From: Bacilli bacterium
GTDB lineage: Bacteria > Bacillota_I > Bacilli_A > ML615J-28 > CAG-698
Length of the DNA: 11,701 bases
Assembly (NCBI GenBank): GCA_016282055.1
Contig: JAEEJT010000109.1
Span: forward strand, 1 to 11,701
Direction of reading: 5' to 3'
Positions 1 to 5,188 of the stretch are shown here, in pieces. A program made the position numbers and the translations under genes. The notes under the pieces are model-generated. The model had not been told where the DNA came from and ran no database searches. It saw only the letters and a program-made list of their open reading frames with translations. Numbering within the stretch: position 1 is the first letter of the stretch; every line of letters starts with the position of its first letter.

Positions 1-389
1 GGTAATGAAGCTAATACTTTAAGCTCTTTAACGTCCATGTATTTTCCTTCAACGATTCCACCTTTAACATTAACTTTGTCATTTTCTTTAACAAAATCAA
101 AAATTACTTTAGCAGCACTAGATGGATCCTTTGAAAAAGCAACAGCACTAGGTCCAGAGAAATGATCTTGGATTCCTTCATATCCTGCTTCTGTTGTTGC
201 ACGACGTAAGATATTATTTTTAATAACATCAAGTTCACATCCTGCATTATATAAGTTTCTACGTAATTGACTAACTTCAGTTACATTTAAACCTAAATAA
301 TCGATAACAACTGCAGATTGAGAAGATTGAAACTTTTCTAAAGTCTCATTAACTTTTTCAACTTTTTTATTTAAAGTTGCTTTTTTCAT
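1..389 (-). CDS. rplJ: 50S ribosomal protein L10, 3' end cut by window edge
   Basis: L10 binds the L7/L12 dimers and anchors the ribosomal stalk to 23S rRNA. About 129 codons are present and the C-terminal part lies beyond the left edge. The translation starts MKKATLNKKVEKVNETLEKF and contains the L10 features VVIDYLGLNVTEVSQLRR, then VIKNNILRRA around residue 57, then FSGPSAVAFSKDPSSAAK around residue 80. The ATG at 389 follows an excellent Shine-Dalgarno sequence, GGAGGTG (394-401 region). It lies downstream of rplA and behind an L10 leader with an attenuator, so its expression is probably set by free L10(L12)n complex. Its usual partner rplL would be next, outside the window. Confidence 0.97.
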   Translation of the reverse strand, partial: MKKATLNKKVEKVNETLEKFQSSQSAVVIDYLGLNVTEVSQLRRNLYNAGCELDVIKNNILRRATTEAGYEGIQDHFSGPSAVAFSKDPSSAAKVIFDFVKENDKVNVKGGIVEGKYMDVKELKVLASL

Positions 390-403
390 TGTTTCACCTC
401 CAT

Positions 404-439
404 GAAAAAATAAATCCTCTTTTGCATAGACAAAAGAGG
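404..439 (-). terminator. attenuator terminator of the L10 leader
   Basis: On the minus strand a 9-bp stem, CCTCTTTTG pairing with CAAAAGAGG (416-424 with 431-439) around a 6-base loop, is followed by ATTTATTTTTT. This is an intrinsic terminator placed just before the rplJ ribosome binding site, so it can only act as an attenuator in the leader of rplJ. Confidence 0.88.
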
Positions 440-527
440 GAAAAATTCAAAATAACTTTTAAAGTTAATTTAACCTCGGTAGGAAATTAAGCAATTTAAT
501 AATTGCACCCACTGTCTACGGCGACTA
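404..527 (-). promoter_or_regulatory. ribosomal protein L10 leader (rplJ-rplL autoregulation)
   Basis: The minus strand reads GTCGCCGTAGACAGTGGGTGC, then a GCAATT/AATTGC hairpin (491-506), then TTCCTACCGAGGT. The GCCGTAGAC, GGGTGC and CCTACCGAGG blocks with a variable hairpin between them are what I know as the Firmicutes L10 leader, which binds the L10(L12) complex. The leader runs straight into an intrinsic terminator. The GAGG at its 3' edge (474-478 region) could pair with the CCUC of the terminator's 5' arm, which would give mutually exclusive read-through and termination folds; that part is inference. Confidence 0.88.
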
Positions 528-535
528 ATCAAACT

Positions 536-564
536 ATTTTATTTTATTGGATACTAATTTGTAA
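536..564 (-). promoter_or_regulatory. possible promoter for the rplJ leader
   Basis: A TAAAAT -10 (536-541) lies 17 bases from TTACAA (559-564), a weak -35. Transcription would start just before the L10 leader. The match is modest in a very AT-rich stretch. There is no terminator between rplA and rplJ, so read-through from the rplK promoter may also supply this gene. Confidence 0.3.
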
Positions 565-599
565 TTCTTTTTTAATTTAATTTTCTTATTATTTTATTA

Positions 600-1301
600 T
601 TATTTAACAATTACTGATTCTGGATCAACTTTGATTCCAGGGCCCATAGTTGTAGAAACAGACATGTTTTTCATGTAAACACCTTTAACAGTAGATGGTT
701 TTAACTTCATGATAACATTGAAAATAGTACGAATGTTTTCGCAAAGTTTGCTAGCTTCAAATGATGCTTTTCCACAGATTAATTGAATATTACCAGCTTT
801 ATCAACTCTATATTCAACTTTACCAGCTTTAATTTCATTTACAGCTTTTGTAACATCCATTGTAACAGTACCAGTTTTTGCATTTGGCATTAAACCTTTA
901 GGTCCTAAAATCTTACCTAAACGTCCTAATTCACCCATCATATCTGGTGTTGCAACGATTACATCAAATTCAAACCAACCGCTTTTAATTTTTTCTAGGT
1001 ATTCAGCTTCACCTGCATAATCAGCTCCAGCAGCTAATGCTTCTTTTGCTTTATCAGATGATTTAGTTAATACTAATACACTTCTTGTTTTACCAGTTCC
1101 ATTTGGAAGAACGATTGCTCCACGTAAATTTTGTTCAGCTTTACGAGAATCTAAGTTCATTCTAAATGCTAATTCAACAGATGCATCAAACTTAGTACAA
1201 CTTGTAGCTTTTGCTAATTCTACAGCTTCAGTAAGGCTATACTTTTTATTGCTGTCAACTTTCTTTGCAGCTTCAATATATTTTTTACCTTTTTTAGCCA
1301 T
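600..1301 (-). CDS. rplA: 50S ribosomal protein L1
   Basis: L1 builds the mobile L1 stalk near the ribosomal E site and, in many bacteria, represses its own operon by binding an mRNA copy of its rRNA site. The product is 233 aa, normal for the family. Its signature segment is at about residues 129-145 (GKILGPKGLMPNAKTGTVT), and the split two-domain fold fits GAIVLPNGTGKTRSVLVLT around residues 61-79. The ATG at 1301 has a strong GGAGGC site at 1308-1313. It is second in an operon after rplK, and a hairpin resembling the L1 rRNA site lies just upstream of its ribosome binding site. Confidence 0.98.
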   Translation of the reverse strand: MAKKGKKYIEAAKKVDSNKKYSLTEAVELAKATSCTKFDASVELAFRMNLDSRKAEQNLRGAIVLPNGTGKTRSVLVLTKSSDKAKEALAAGADYAGEAEYLEKIKSGWFEFDVIVATPDMMGELGRLGKILGPKGLMPNAKTGTVTMDVTKAVNEIKAGKVEYRVDKAGNIQLICGKASFEASKLCENIRTIFNVIMKLKPSTVKGVYMKNMSVSTTMGPGIKVDPESVIVK

Positions 1302-1318
1302 TTTTTTGCCTCCTTAAA

Positions 1319-1345
1319 TGTGGTCTAACGGAAATTCCTTCCACA
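1319..1345 (-). promoter_or_regulatory. candidate L1-binding rRNA mimic before rplA
   Basis: On the minus strand TGTGG (1341-1345) pairs with CCACA (1319-1323). Inside this is a small GGA/TCC stem (1330-1332 with 1336-1338), leaving an asymmetric internal loop of AA on one side and GTTAGA on the other. This short-long helix with GTGG...ACCAC closing strands has the layout of the L1 site in 23S rRNA and of the element before rplK. It ends only a few bases before the rplA Shine-Dalgarno sequence, so bound L1 could block translation start. Confidence 0.55.
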
Positions 1346-1348
1346 GTT

Positions 1349-1368
1349 TAAGTTGAATTATCAACTTA
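1349..1368 (-). other. hairpin between rplK and rplA, no T tract
   Basis: AAGTTGA and TCAACTT (1350-1356 with 1361-1367) form a stem of 7-8 bp with loop TAAT. On the transcribed strand it is followed by TAAACTGTGG, so it is not an intrinsic terminator. It may be a spacer, processing or mRNA-stability hairpin just upstream of the L1-like element. No function can be assigned from sequence alone. Confidence 0.4.
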
Positions 1369-1396
1369 CTCAGGACTAGAAACTTCGTTGTCTTAA

Positions 1397-1825
1397 TTAG
1401 TCTTCAACAACAATTCCCATGTTTTTAGCAGTTCCTTCAATAATCTTCATAGCAGCTTCAACAGTATAAGCGCTTAAGTCAGGTAACTTAGTTGTAGCGA
1501 TTTCTTTAACTTTTTCTTTAGAAATCTTAGCAACTGTAGTTGTCTTAGAATTTGCAGAACCACTTTGTATTCCAGCAGCTTTCTTTAATAAATCAGATGC
1601 TGGGGGAGTCTTTGTGATGAAAGAAAATGAACGATCTTCGTAAATACTAACAACAACAGGAATATAGAAATCTCCCATCTCTCTAGTCTTATCATTAAAT
1701 TCTTGACAGAATTTTTGAGTATTAATACCTGTAGGTGATAATACTGGTCCGACTGGTGGAGCTGGTGTTGCTTTACCTGCTTTTAATTGAAGTTTTACAA
1801 CTTTCGTAATTTTTTTTGCAGCCAC
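1397..1825 (-). CDS. rplK: 50S ribosomal protein L11 (GTG start)
   Basis: L11 forms the GTPase-associated centre with 23S rRNA and takes part in factor binding and the stringent response. The frame is open further upstream, to an ATG at 1861, but I choose GTG at 1825. GGAGGTGT (1831-1838) sits 8 bases before it, and the product then begins MAAKKITKVVKLQLKAGKAT, as L11 should. It is 142 aa; the family is about 141. The proline-rich segment PAPPVGP is at residues 21-27, and RSFSFITKTPPASDLL is at about 65-80. The segment after GP reads VLSPTGINTQKFC where GQAG-type sequence is more usual. It is first in the rplK-rplA operon behind a near-consensus promoter. Confidence 0.96.
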   Translation of the reverse strand: MAAKKITKVVKLQLKAGKATPAPPVGPVLSPTGINTQKFCQEFNDKTREMGDFYIPVVVSIYEDRSFSFITKTPPASDLLKKAAGIQSGSANSKTTTVAKISKEKVKEIATTKLPDLSAYTVEAAMKIIEGTAKNMGIVVED

Positions 1826-1852
1826 GAGACACACCTCCTTTTTGTCCGTGAT

Positions 1853-1886
1853 GTGGTACACTTGAGTTTTTTACAAACTCTCCCAC
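1853..1886 (-). promoter_or_regulatory. L1-binding rRNA mimic in the rplK leader
   Basis: The leader RNA reads GUGGGAGAGUUU, a short loop, then AAACUCAAGUGUACCAC. GUGG pairs with CCAC (1883-1886 with 1853-1856) and GAGUUU with AAACUC (1875-1880 with 1864-1869), leaving an asymmetric internal loop (GA against AAGUGUA). From memory the E. coli 23S rRNA L1 site has GGUGGGAGGCUU on one strand and CUUGAAAUACCACC on the other, a close match in sequence and layout. L1 repressing the L11-L1 operon through such a mimic is established in E. coli. Here it lies between the promoter and the rplK ribosome binding site. Confidence 0.75.
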
Positions 1887-1924
1887 TAATAATAAAATAG
1901 TAATGCTGATTAACGCACTTAAAT

Positions 1925-1953
1925 ATTATACACTATTTTGCTTTACTTGTCAA
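1925..1953 (-). promoter_or_regulatory. sigma-A promoter for rplK-rplA
   Basis: TTGACA (1948-1953), 17-base spacer, TATAAT (1925-1930) on the minus strand: a perfect match to both hexamers. The start site should be near 1918, giving a leader of about 90 bases that contains the L1-like element. Confidence 0.95.
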
Positions 1954-1980
1954 GTAAAATATTTAATTAATATTTCCTCA

Positions 1981-2010
1981 TAAAATAAAAAAGTTATAGT
2001 AAACTATAAC
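1981..2010 (-). terminator. terminator after nusG
   Basis: GTTATAG pairs with CTATAAC (1993-1999 with 2004-2010) around a 4-base loop, followed on the minus strand by TTTTTTATTTTA. It starts a few bases past the nusG stop and separates rpmG-secE-nusG from the rplK promoter. Confidence 0.85.
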
Positions 2011-2018
2011 CTTTAATT

Positions 2019-2555
2019 TTATAATATAACAACTTCATTAAAATTTAATTCTGCAGGAGTTTGTCTACCAAAGCAATCAACTAAAACTTTAACTACTTCT
2101 CTTTGAGTATCTATTTCATCAATGATACCTTCTTGACCTGTAAAACTTCCAGCAGTAATTTTAACTTTATCCCCAACTTTACCAGCAAAATTCTTTAAAA
2201 GTGAAATGCCACACATCTTTAAAATAGGAGCAATTTCATCTTCTTGTAGTGGAACAGGTTTAGCACCACCACCACTAGAACCTAAGAATCCAGTAACCAT
2301 TGGTGTATTACGAACCATAAACCAAGCTTCATCTGTTTGAATCATATCAATGAATACATAACCTGAATATGGTTTAGTAATAGTTTCTTTTAAATTACCT
2401 TTTTTATCTTTTACCATTTCCTTAATTTCAGGAACTAAAACATTGAAAATAACATTTTCCATGTTCATTGATTTAACACGTCTAATAATATTTTCTTTTG
2501 CAACTGATTCTAATCCTGAATAAGTTTGAACTACATACCAATTACGATCATTCAT
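2019..2555 (-). CDS. nusG: transcription termination/antitermination factor NusG
   Basis: NusG binds the RNA polymerase clamp, modulates pausing and termination, and can link polymerase to the ribosome. The product is 178 aa, the normal length. The NGN domain covers about residues 5-110 (NWYVVQTYSGLE at the start, SGYVFIDM and VRNTPMVTGFLG later), and a KOW motif follows at about 127-160 (VGDKVKITAGSFTGQEGIIDE). The ATG at 2555 has AGGAT before it, overlapping the secE stop codon, so it is probably coupled to secE translation. It ends the rpmG-secE-nusG operon. Confidence 0.98.
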   Translation of the reverse strand: MNDRNWYVVQTYSGLESVAKENIIRRVKSMNMENVIFNVLVPEIKEMVKDKKGNLKETITKPYSGYVFIDMIQTDEAWFMVRNTPMVTGFLGSSGGGAKPVPLQEDEIAPILKMCGISLLKNFAGKVGDKVKITAGSFTGQEGIIDEIDTQREVVKVLVDCFGRQTPAELNFNEVVIL

Positions 2556-2565
2556 AATTTATATC

Positions 2566-3000
2566 CTATCTTAACAATCCACCAAGCCAGTTAAATAGTT
2601 TAACAACTTGATTTAATAATAAATCATATCCTACGAATAAAAAGAATAATACTAAAATAAATCCAAAAGTAATTAAAGTATTTTCAAGCATAACTTTTTT
2701 AGTATGCCATGATACTCTCTTTAATTCAAAAATTGATGGTTTAACATAAGGCCAAACAGATAGTACTAATGAAAGTGCACCAAGTACAATAAGAATCCAA
2801 GCAAATGCCTTTGGATATTCACCAATTAAAAAGAAATTTTCATTAACAACTAATCCTTTTTCTCCACTAGTATTTACGCCTTGTATGATTAATGCACCGA
2901 ATACTAATGCTATAATAGCAACAGCTAATAATAAAATACCTTCCCAAGCATATTCAGTATTAATTATATCCCATAAACTTTTTTTCTCTTTTTCTGCCAT
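2566..3000 (-). CDS. secE: preprotein translocase subunit SecE, three-segment form
   Basis: SecE clamps SecY in the Sec translocon of the cytoplasmic membrane. At 144 aa it is much longer than the roughly 60-aa single-span SecE of Bacillus. The C-terminal part is the conserved core: an amphipathic helix FELKRVSWHTKKVMLENT (about 91-108) leading into the essential membrane span at about 109-128. Two extra hydrophobic segments precede it, at about 20-41 and 65-84, as in E. coli SecE. The usual VxWP core motif reads VSWH, with His in place of Pro. The start at 3000 has GGAGGA 7 bases upstream, overlapping the end of the preceding L33 gene. Confidence 0.93.
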   Translation of the reverse strand: MAEKEKKSLWDIINTEYAWEGILLLAVAIIALVFGALIIQGVNTSGEKGLVVNENFFLIGEYPKAFAWILIVLGALSLVLSVWPYVKPSIFELKRVSWHTKKVMLENTLITFGFILVLFFLFVGYDLLLNQVVKLFNWLGGLLR

Positions 3001-3014
3001 CTATTTTTCCTCCA

Positions 3015-3164
3015 CTATTTTGTTTCTTTATGAACTGTATGTTTATTGCATTTTGGACAATATTTTTTTATTACCATACGTTCAGAATTGTTTAATTTGT
3101 TTTTTTCAATTGTGTAATTACGGGAAAGACATTCCTCGCAAATGAGTATAACTTTTTCTCTCAT
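3015..3164 (-). CDS. rpmG: 50S ribosomal protein L33, zinc-binding form
   Basis: A short gene of 49 aa, starting MREKVILICEECLSRNYTIE and ending KYCPKCNKHTVHKETK. The two CxxC pairs (CEEC, residues 9-12, and CPKC, about 36-39) are the zinc ribbon of the C+ type L33. L33 is a small late-assembly protein of the large subunit near the E site. The ATG at 3164 has GGAGTG (3171-3176) 6 bases upstream. It is first in rpmG-secE-nusG, the arrangement found in Bacillus, with the next ribosome binding site overlapping its end. Confidence 0.96.
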   Translation of the reverse strand: MREKVILICEECLSRNYTIEKNKLNNSERMVIKKYCPKCNKHTVHKETK

Positions 3165-3189
3165 AATAAACACTCCAATACTTCAAGAT

Positions 3190-3218
3190 ATTATACAATA
3201 ATTTTTAATAAAAGTCAA
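3190..3218 (-). promoter_or_regulatory. sigma-A promoter for rpmG-secE-nusG
   Basis: TTGACT (3213-3218), 17 bases, TATAAT (3190-3195) on the minus strand. Transcription would start about 20 bases before the rpmG ATG, a short leader with no room for a regulatory fold. Confidence 0.92.
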
Positions 3219-3303
3219 TTGTATTTTTGGCCTTAGAAAACTAATTTACAATTATTTTTTTATAATACGCTTATTATGACAAATAATAGATATAACTAGA
3301 AAT

Positions 3304-3332
3304 ATTATACAATGTTTTTATATAAAACACAA
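3304..3332 (-). promoter_or_regulatory. possible second promoter upstream of rpmG
   Basis: A perfect TATAAT (3304-3309) lies 17 bases from a weak TTGTGT (3327-3332), just past the end of the sigma-factor gene. It could give a longer rpmG transcript. No terminator is evident between the sigma gene and rpmG, and the stretch from here to the rpmG promoter holds no gene I can see. Confidence 0.45.
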
Positions 3333-3338
3333 TTAGAT

Positions 3339-3890
3339 TTATATCTTAAGATTAACTTTTTTCTTAATCCTCTTAATGGCATTATAAACAGATGAAATAT
3401 CCATTTGAAGTTCTTTAGATATAACTCTTGGTTTTAAACCTGATTGCATTTTATCAAGAACTATTTTTTCTTTTAAAGATAATATAGGAGTTATACTTTG
3501 GACACAATCATTTAAATTTTCAATAAGTGTTATCCTATTTGTTACTTCATCATTTTTATCAACTAAATAGTCAACGACTTCATTATCACAAAATGTAACA
3601 ATACTAAAGTATCTTTTATCTTTTCTAAGCATTAGACATATCTTATTTTGAAGAGCTCTATCAAAATAAGAATTAAACGCATATCCATAATCATCTCTAA
3701 AGCTATCAACACATTTATATAATATATTAATACCTTCTTGAATATAATCATCAAAATATAGTTTTGGTATTTTATATTTTACAAGCCTATTTATAATTAA
3801 AGGTAGATATTTATCAACTAAACACTCAAAATAAATATATTCACCATCACTTATTAAATATATTAATTCATTATCATTATATTTACTCAT
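3339..3890 (-). CDS. sigH: sigma-70 family sigma factor at the sigH locus
   Basis: A small alternative sigma factor of 183 aa; B. subtilis SigH is about 218. Region 2 spans about residues 20-93, with DDYIQEGINILYKCVDSF and AFNSYFDRALQNKICLMLRK matching the core-binding and -10 recognition helices. Region 4 spans about 128-179, with LSLKEKIVLDKMQSGLKP and a helix-turn-helix ending SSVYNAIKRIKKKV. Regions 1.1 and 3 are absent. The sigH name rests mainly on position: between the cysS-mrnC-rlmB cluster and rpmG-secE-nusG, as in Bacillus. The sequence itself is divergent. The ATG at 3890 has only a poor ribosome binding site (AAGATAG-like), suggesting low translation or controlled expression. What it transcribes cannot be told from here. 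Confidence 0.85.
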   Translation of the reverse strand: MSKYNDNELIYLISDGEYIYFECLVDKYLPLIINRLVKYKIPKLYFDDYIQEGINILYKCVDSFRDDYGYAFNSYFDRALQNKICLMLRKDKRYFSIVTFCDNEVVDYLVDKNDEVTNRITLIENLNDCVQSITPILSLKEKIVLDKMQSGLKPRVISKELQMDISSVYNAIKRIKKKVNLKI

Positions 3891-3916
3891 CTTAATTTTA
3901 ACTATCTTTACATACC

Positions 3917-3945
3917 CTTATACTATTATATATTAAATAAACCAA
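3917..3945 (-). promoter_or_regulatory. candidate promoter for the sigma-factor gene
   Basis: TTGGTT (3940-3945), 17 bases, TATAAG (3917-3922). The gene lies downstream of the rlmB terminator and needs its own promoter. The stretch is nearly pure A+T, so chance matches are common. Confidence 0.4.
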
Positions 3946-4020
3946 AAATAAGGATATTAAAATAAATAGATAAAATTAGTAAAATAATAATAAAGATTTA
4001 TTAACTATTAATATATTTTT

Positions 4021-4055
4021 ATAAAAAATAAAAAAATGTAGAAAATTCTACATTT
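4021..4055 (-). terminator. terminator of cysS-mrnC-rlmB, overlapping the rlmB stop
   Basis: AAATGTAGA pairs with TCTACATTT (4034-4042 with 4047-4055), followed on the minus strand by TTTTATTTTTTAT. The rlmB TAA (4054-4056) lies in the 5' arm. Confidence 0.9.
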
Positions 4056-4773
4056 ATTTACTATTTTGTTGTCTACGAATTTCATACATAATAACAGCAG
4101 CACTAACAGAAGCATTAAGTGAATTTACTTTTCCCCACATAGGAATTTTCACTAAAAAGTCGCATTCTTCTCTTACTAGTCTACTTATACCAAATCCTTC
4201 AGAACCAATAACAAGACATGTTTTCATTTTAAAATCCATGTCCCATATACTCTTACTTTCATCTAAAGCTTCAGCACCACAAATCCAATAACCATTTTTC
4301 TTTAATGTTTTTATTGTTTGACTTAAATTCGTTTCCATACAAATTTTAACATTCTCTATAGCACCAGCACTAACTTTAGATACAGTCTCATTAACTCTAA
4401 CACTTCTATTTTTAGGAATAATTATTCCATCAGCTTTAGTTATTTCACAAGTTCTAATAACAGCACCTAGATTATGAGGATCTTCAAAACCATCTAGCAT
4501 AACAATTAAAGAATTATTATCATCAGACATTATATCATTTAAACTAGAATACTCATATGAAAGTACTTTGCAAACAATTCCTTGATTAGATCCAGTATTA
4601 TTCTTAACTAAACTATCAAGTTCTTCTTTTGAGACAATTTTATAATTTAATTTTTTTTCTTTAAATAAAGGTATTAATTCTTTATTATTATTTGTAATTA
4701 AAACTTCAGTAATTTCTCTACCTTTTTTAATTGCTTCAATACAAGAATTCTTACCATAAAGTATTTCAAACAT
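4054..4773 (-). CDS. rlmB: 23S rRNA (guanosine-2'-O-)-methyltransferase RlmB, SPOUT/TrmH family
   Basis: Probable 2'-O-methylation of the peptidyl-transferase-loop guanosine (Gm2251 in E. coli numbering) with S-adenosylmethionine. The product is 239 aa. An L30e-like substrate-binding domain covers about 1-75 (ILYGKNSCIEAI). The three SPOUT motifs follow: DGFEDPHNLGAVIRT at 94-108 with Asn101 and Arg107, VIGSEGFGI at 188-196 with Glu192, and IPMWGKVNSLNASVSAAV at 210-227 with the knot residues around Asn217-Asn220. It overlaps mrnC by 8 bases, and GGAG at 4780-4783 precedes its ATG. It sits where B. subtilis has yacO. Other TrmH members have similar motifs, so target specificity is inferred from gene order and domain layout. 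Confidence 0.93.
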   Translation of the reverse strand: MFEILYGKNSCIEAIKKGREITEVLITNNNKELIPLFKEKKLNYKIVSKEELDSLVKNNTGSNQGIVCKVLSYEYSSLNDIMSDDNNSLIVMLDGFEDPHNLGAVIRTCEITKADGIIIPKNRSVRVNETVSKVSAGAIENVKICMETNLSQTIKTLKKNGYWICGAEALDESKSIWDMDFKMKTCLVIGSEGFGISRLVREECDFLVKIPMWGKVNSLNASVSAAVIMYEIRRQQNSK

Positions 4774-5188
4774 TTTTTTCTCCTAAGTTATCCTCAATAA
4801 TTTTAATACTCAATCCCATAATTTCTTCTAATCTAGAATAGTTATTATTAATATATAAATACCCTATTAAAGCTTCAAAACCACTACTTTTTAAATATTG
4901 ACTCATATTGCCATTTTTATTATGATGTCTATAATTATAATTTCTACCACGATGAAATACATCTAACTCAGAACTATCAAAACTATCCATCAATTTATCA
5001 ACGATTAAAGCATGGCTTTCAGCTTGAACATACTTTGTTGCAAGTTTATGAAGTTCATTAGGTTTAGTAATACCTTTATGAAGTAAATAACATCTAACAT
5101 ATAGCTCATAATAAGCATCCCCGATATAAGCTAGGTCAGAACCATTAATAAGTCTAGTATCTATACTTTTTTTAAATTCATCAATCAT
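4766..5188 (-). CDS. mrnC: Mini-ribonuclease III (23S rRNA maturation)
   Basis: A double-strand-specific RNase that trims 23S rRNA precursor ends in Firmicutes; unlike RNase III it has no dsRNA-binding domain. The product is 140 aa, the usual length. Family motifs are LAYIGDAYYELYVR (19-32, acidic Asp24), FHRGRN (78-83) and SSGFEALIGYLYI (101-113, acidic Glu105). The ATG at 5188 directly abuts the cysS stop codon, with no good Shine-Dalgarno sequence, so translation probably depends on ribosomes finishing cysS. It ends in TGA, overlapping the start of rlmB. Confidence 0.95.
   Translation of the reverse strand: MIDEFKKSIDTRLINGSDLAYIGDAYYELYVRCYLLHKGITKPNELHKLATKYVQAESHALIVDKLMDSFDSSELDVFHRGRNYNYRHHNKNGNMSQYLKSSGFEALIGYLYINNNYSRLEEIMGLSIKIIEDNLGEKNV

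Noticed and set aside
1826..1861. Longer rplK starting at the ATG at 1861
   Set aside because: The extra 12 residues would include the ribosome binding site and part of the L1-like leader; GTG at 1825 gives the standard L11 N-terminus.
2885..3145. Plus-strand open frame opposite secE and rpmG
   Set aside because: It runs antisense to two recognised genes, has no ribosome binding site or family features, and its composition is what the opposite strand produces.
3262..3277. ATAATA/TATTAT hairpin between the sigma gene and rpmG
   Set aside because: Only 6 A-T pairs, and on the transcribed strand it is followed by A, not T, so it is not a terminator for the sigma gene.
3362..3376. Two CTTAAT copies near the end of the sigma gene, as another CiaR-type site
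   Set aside because: The copies are 3 bases apart, not 5, lie inside coding sequence, and have no correctly placed -10.
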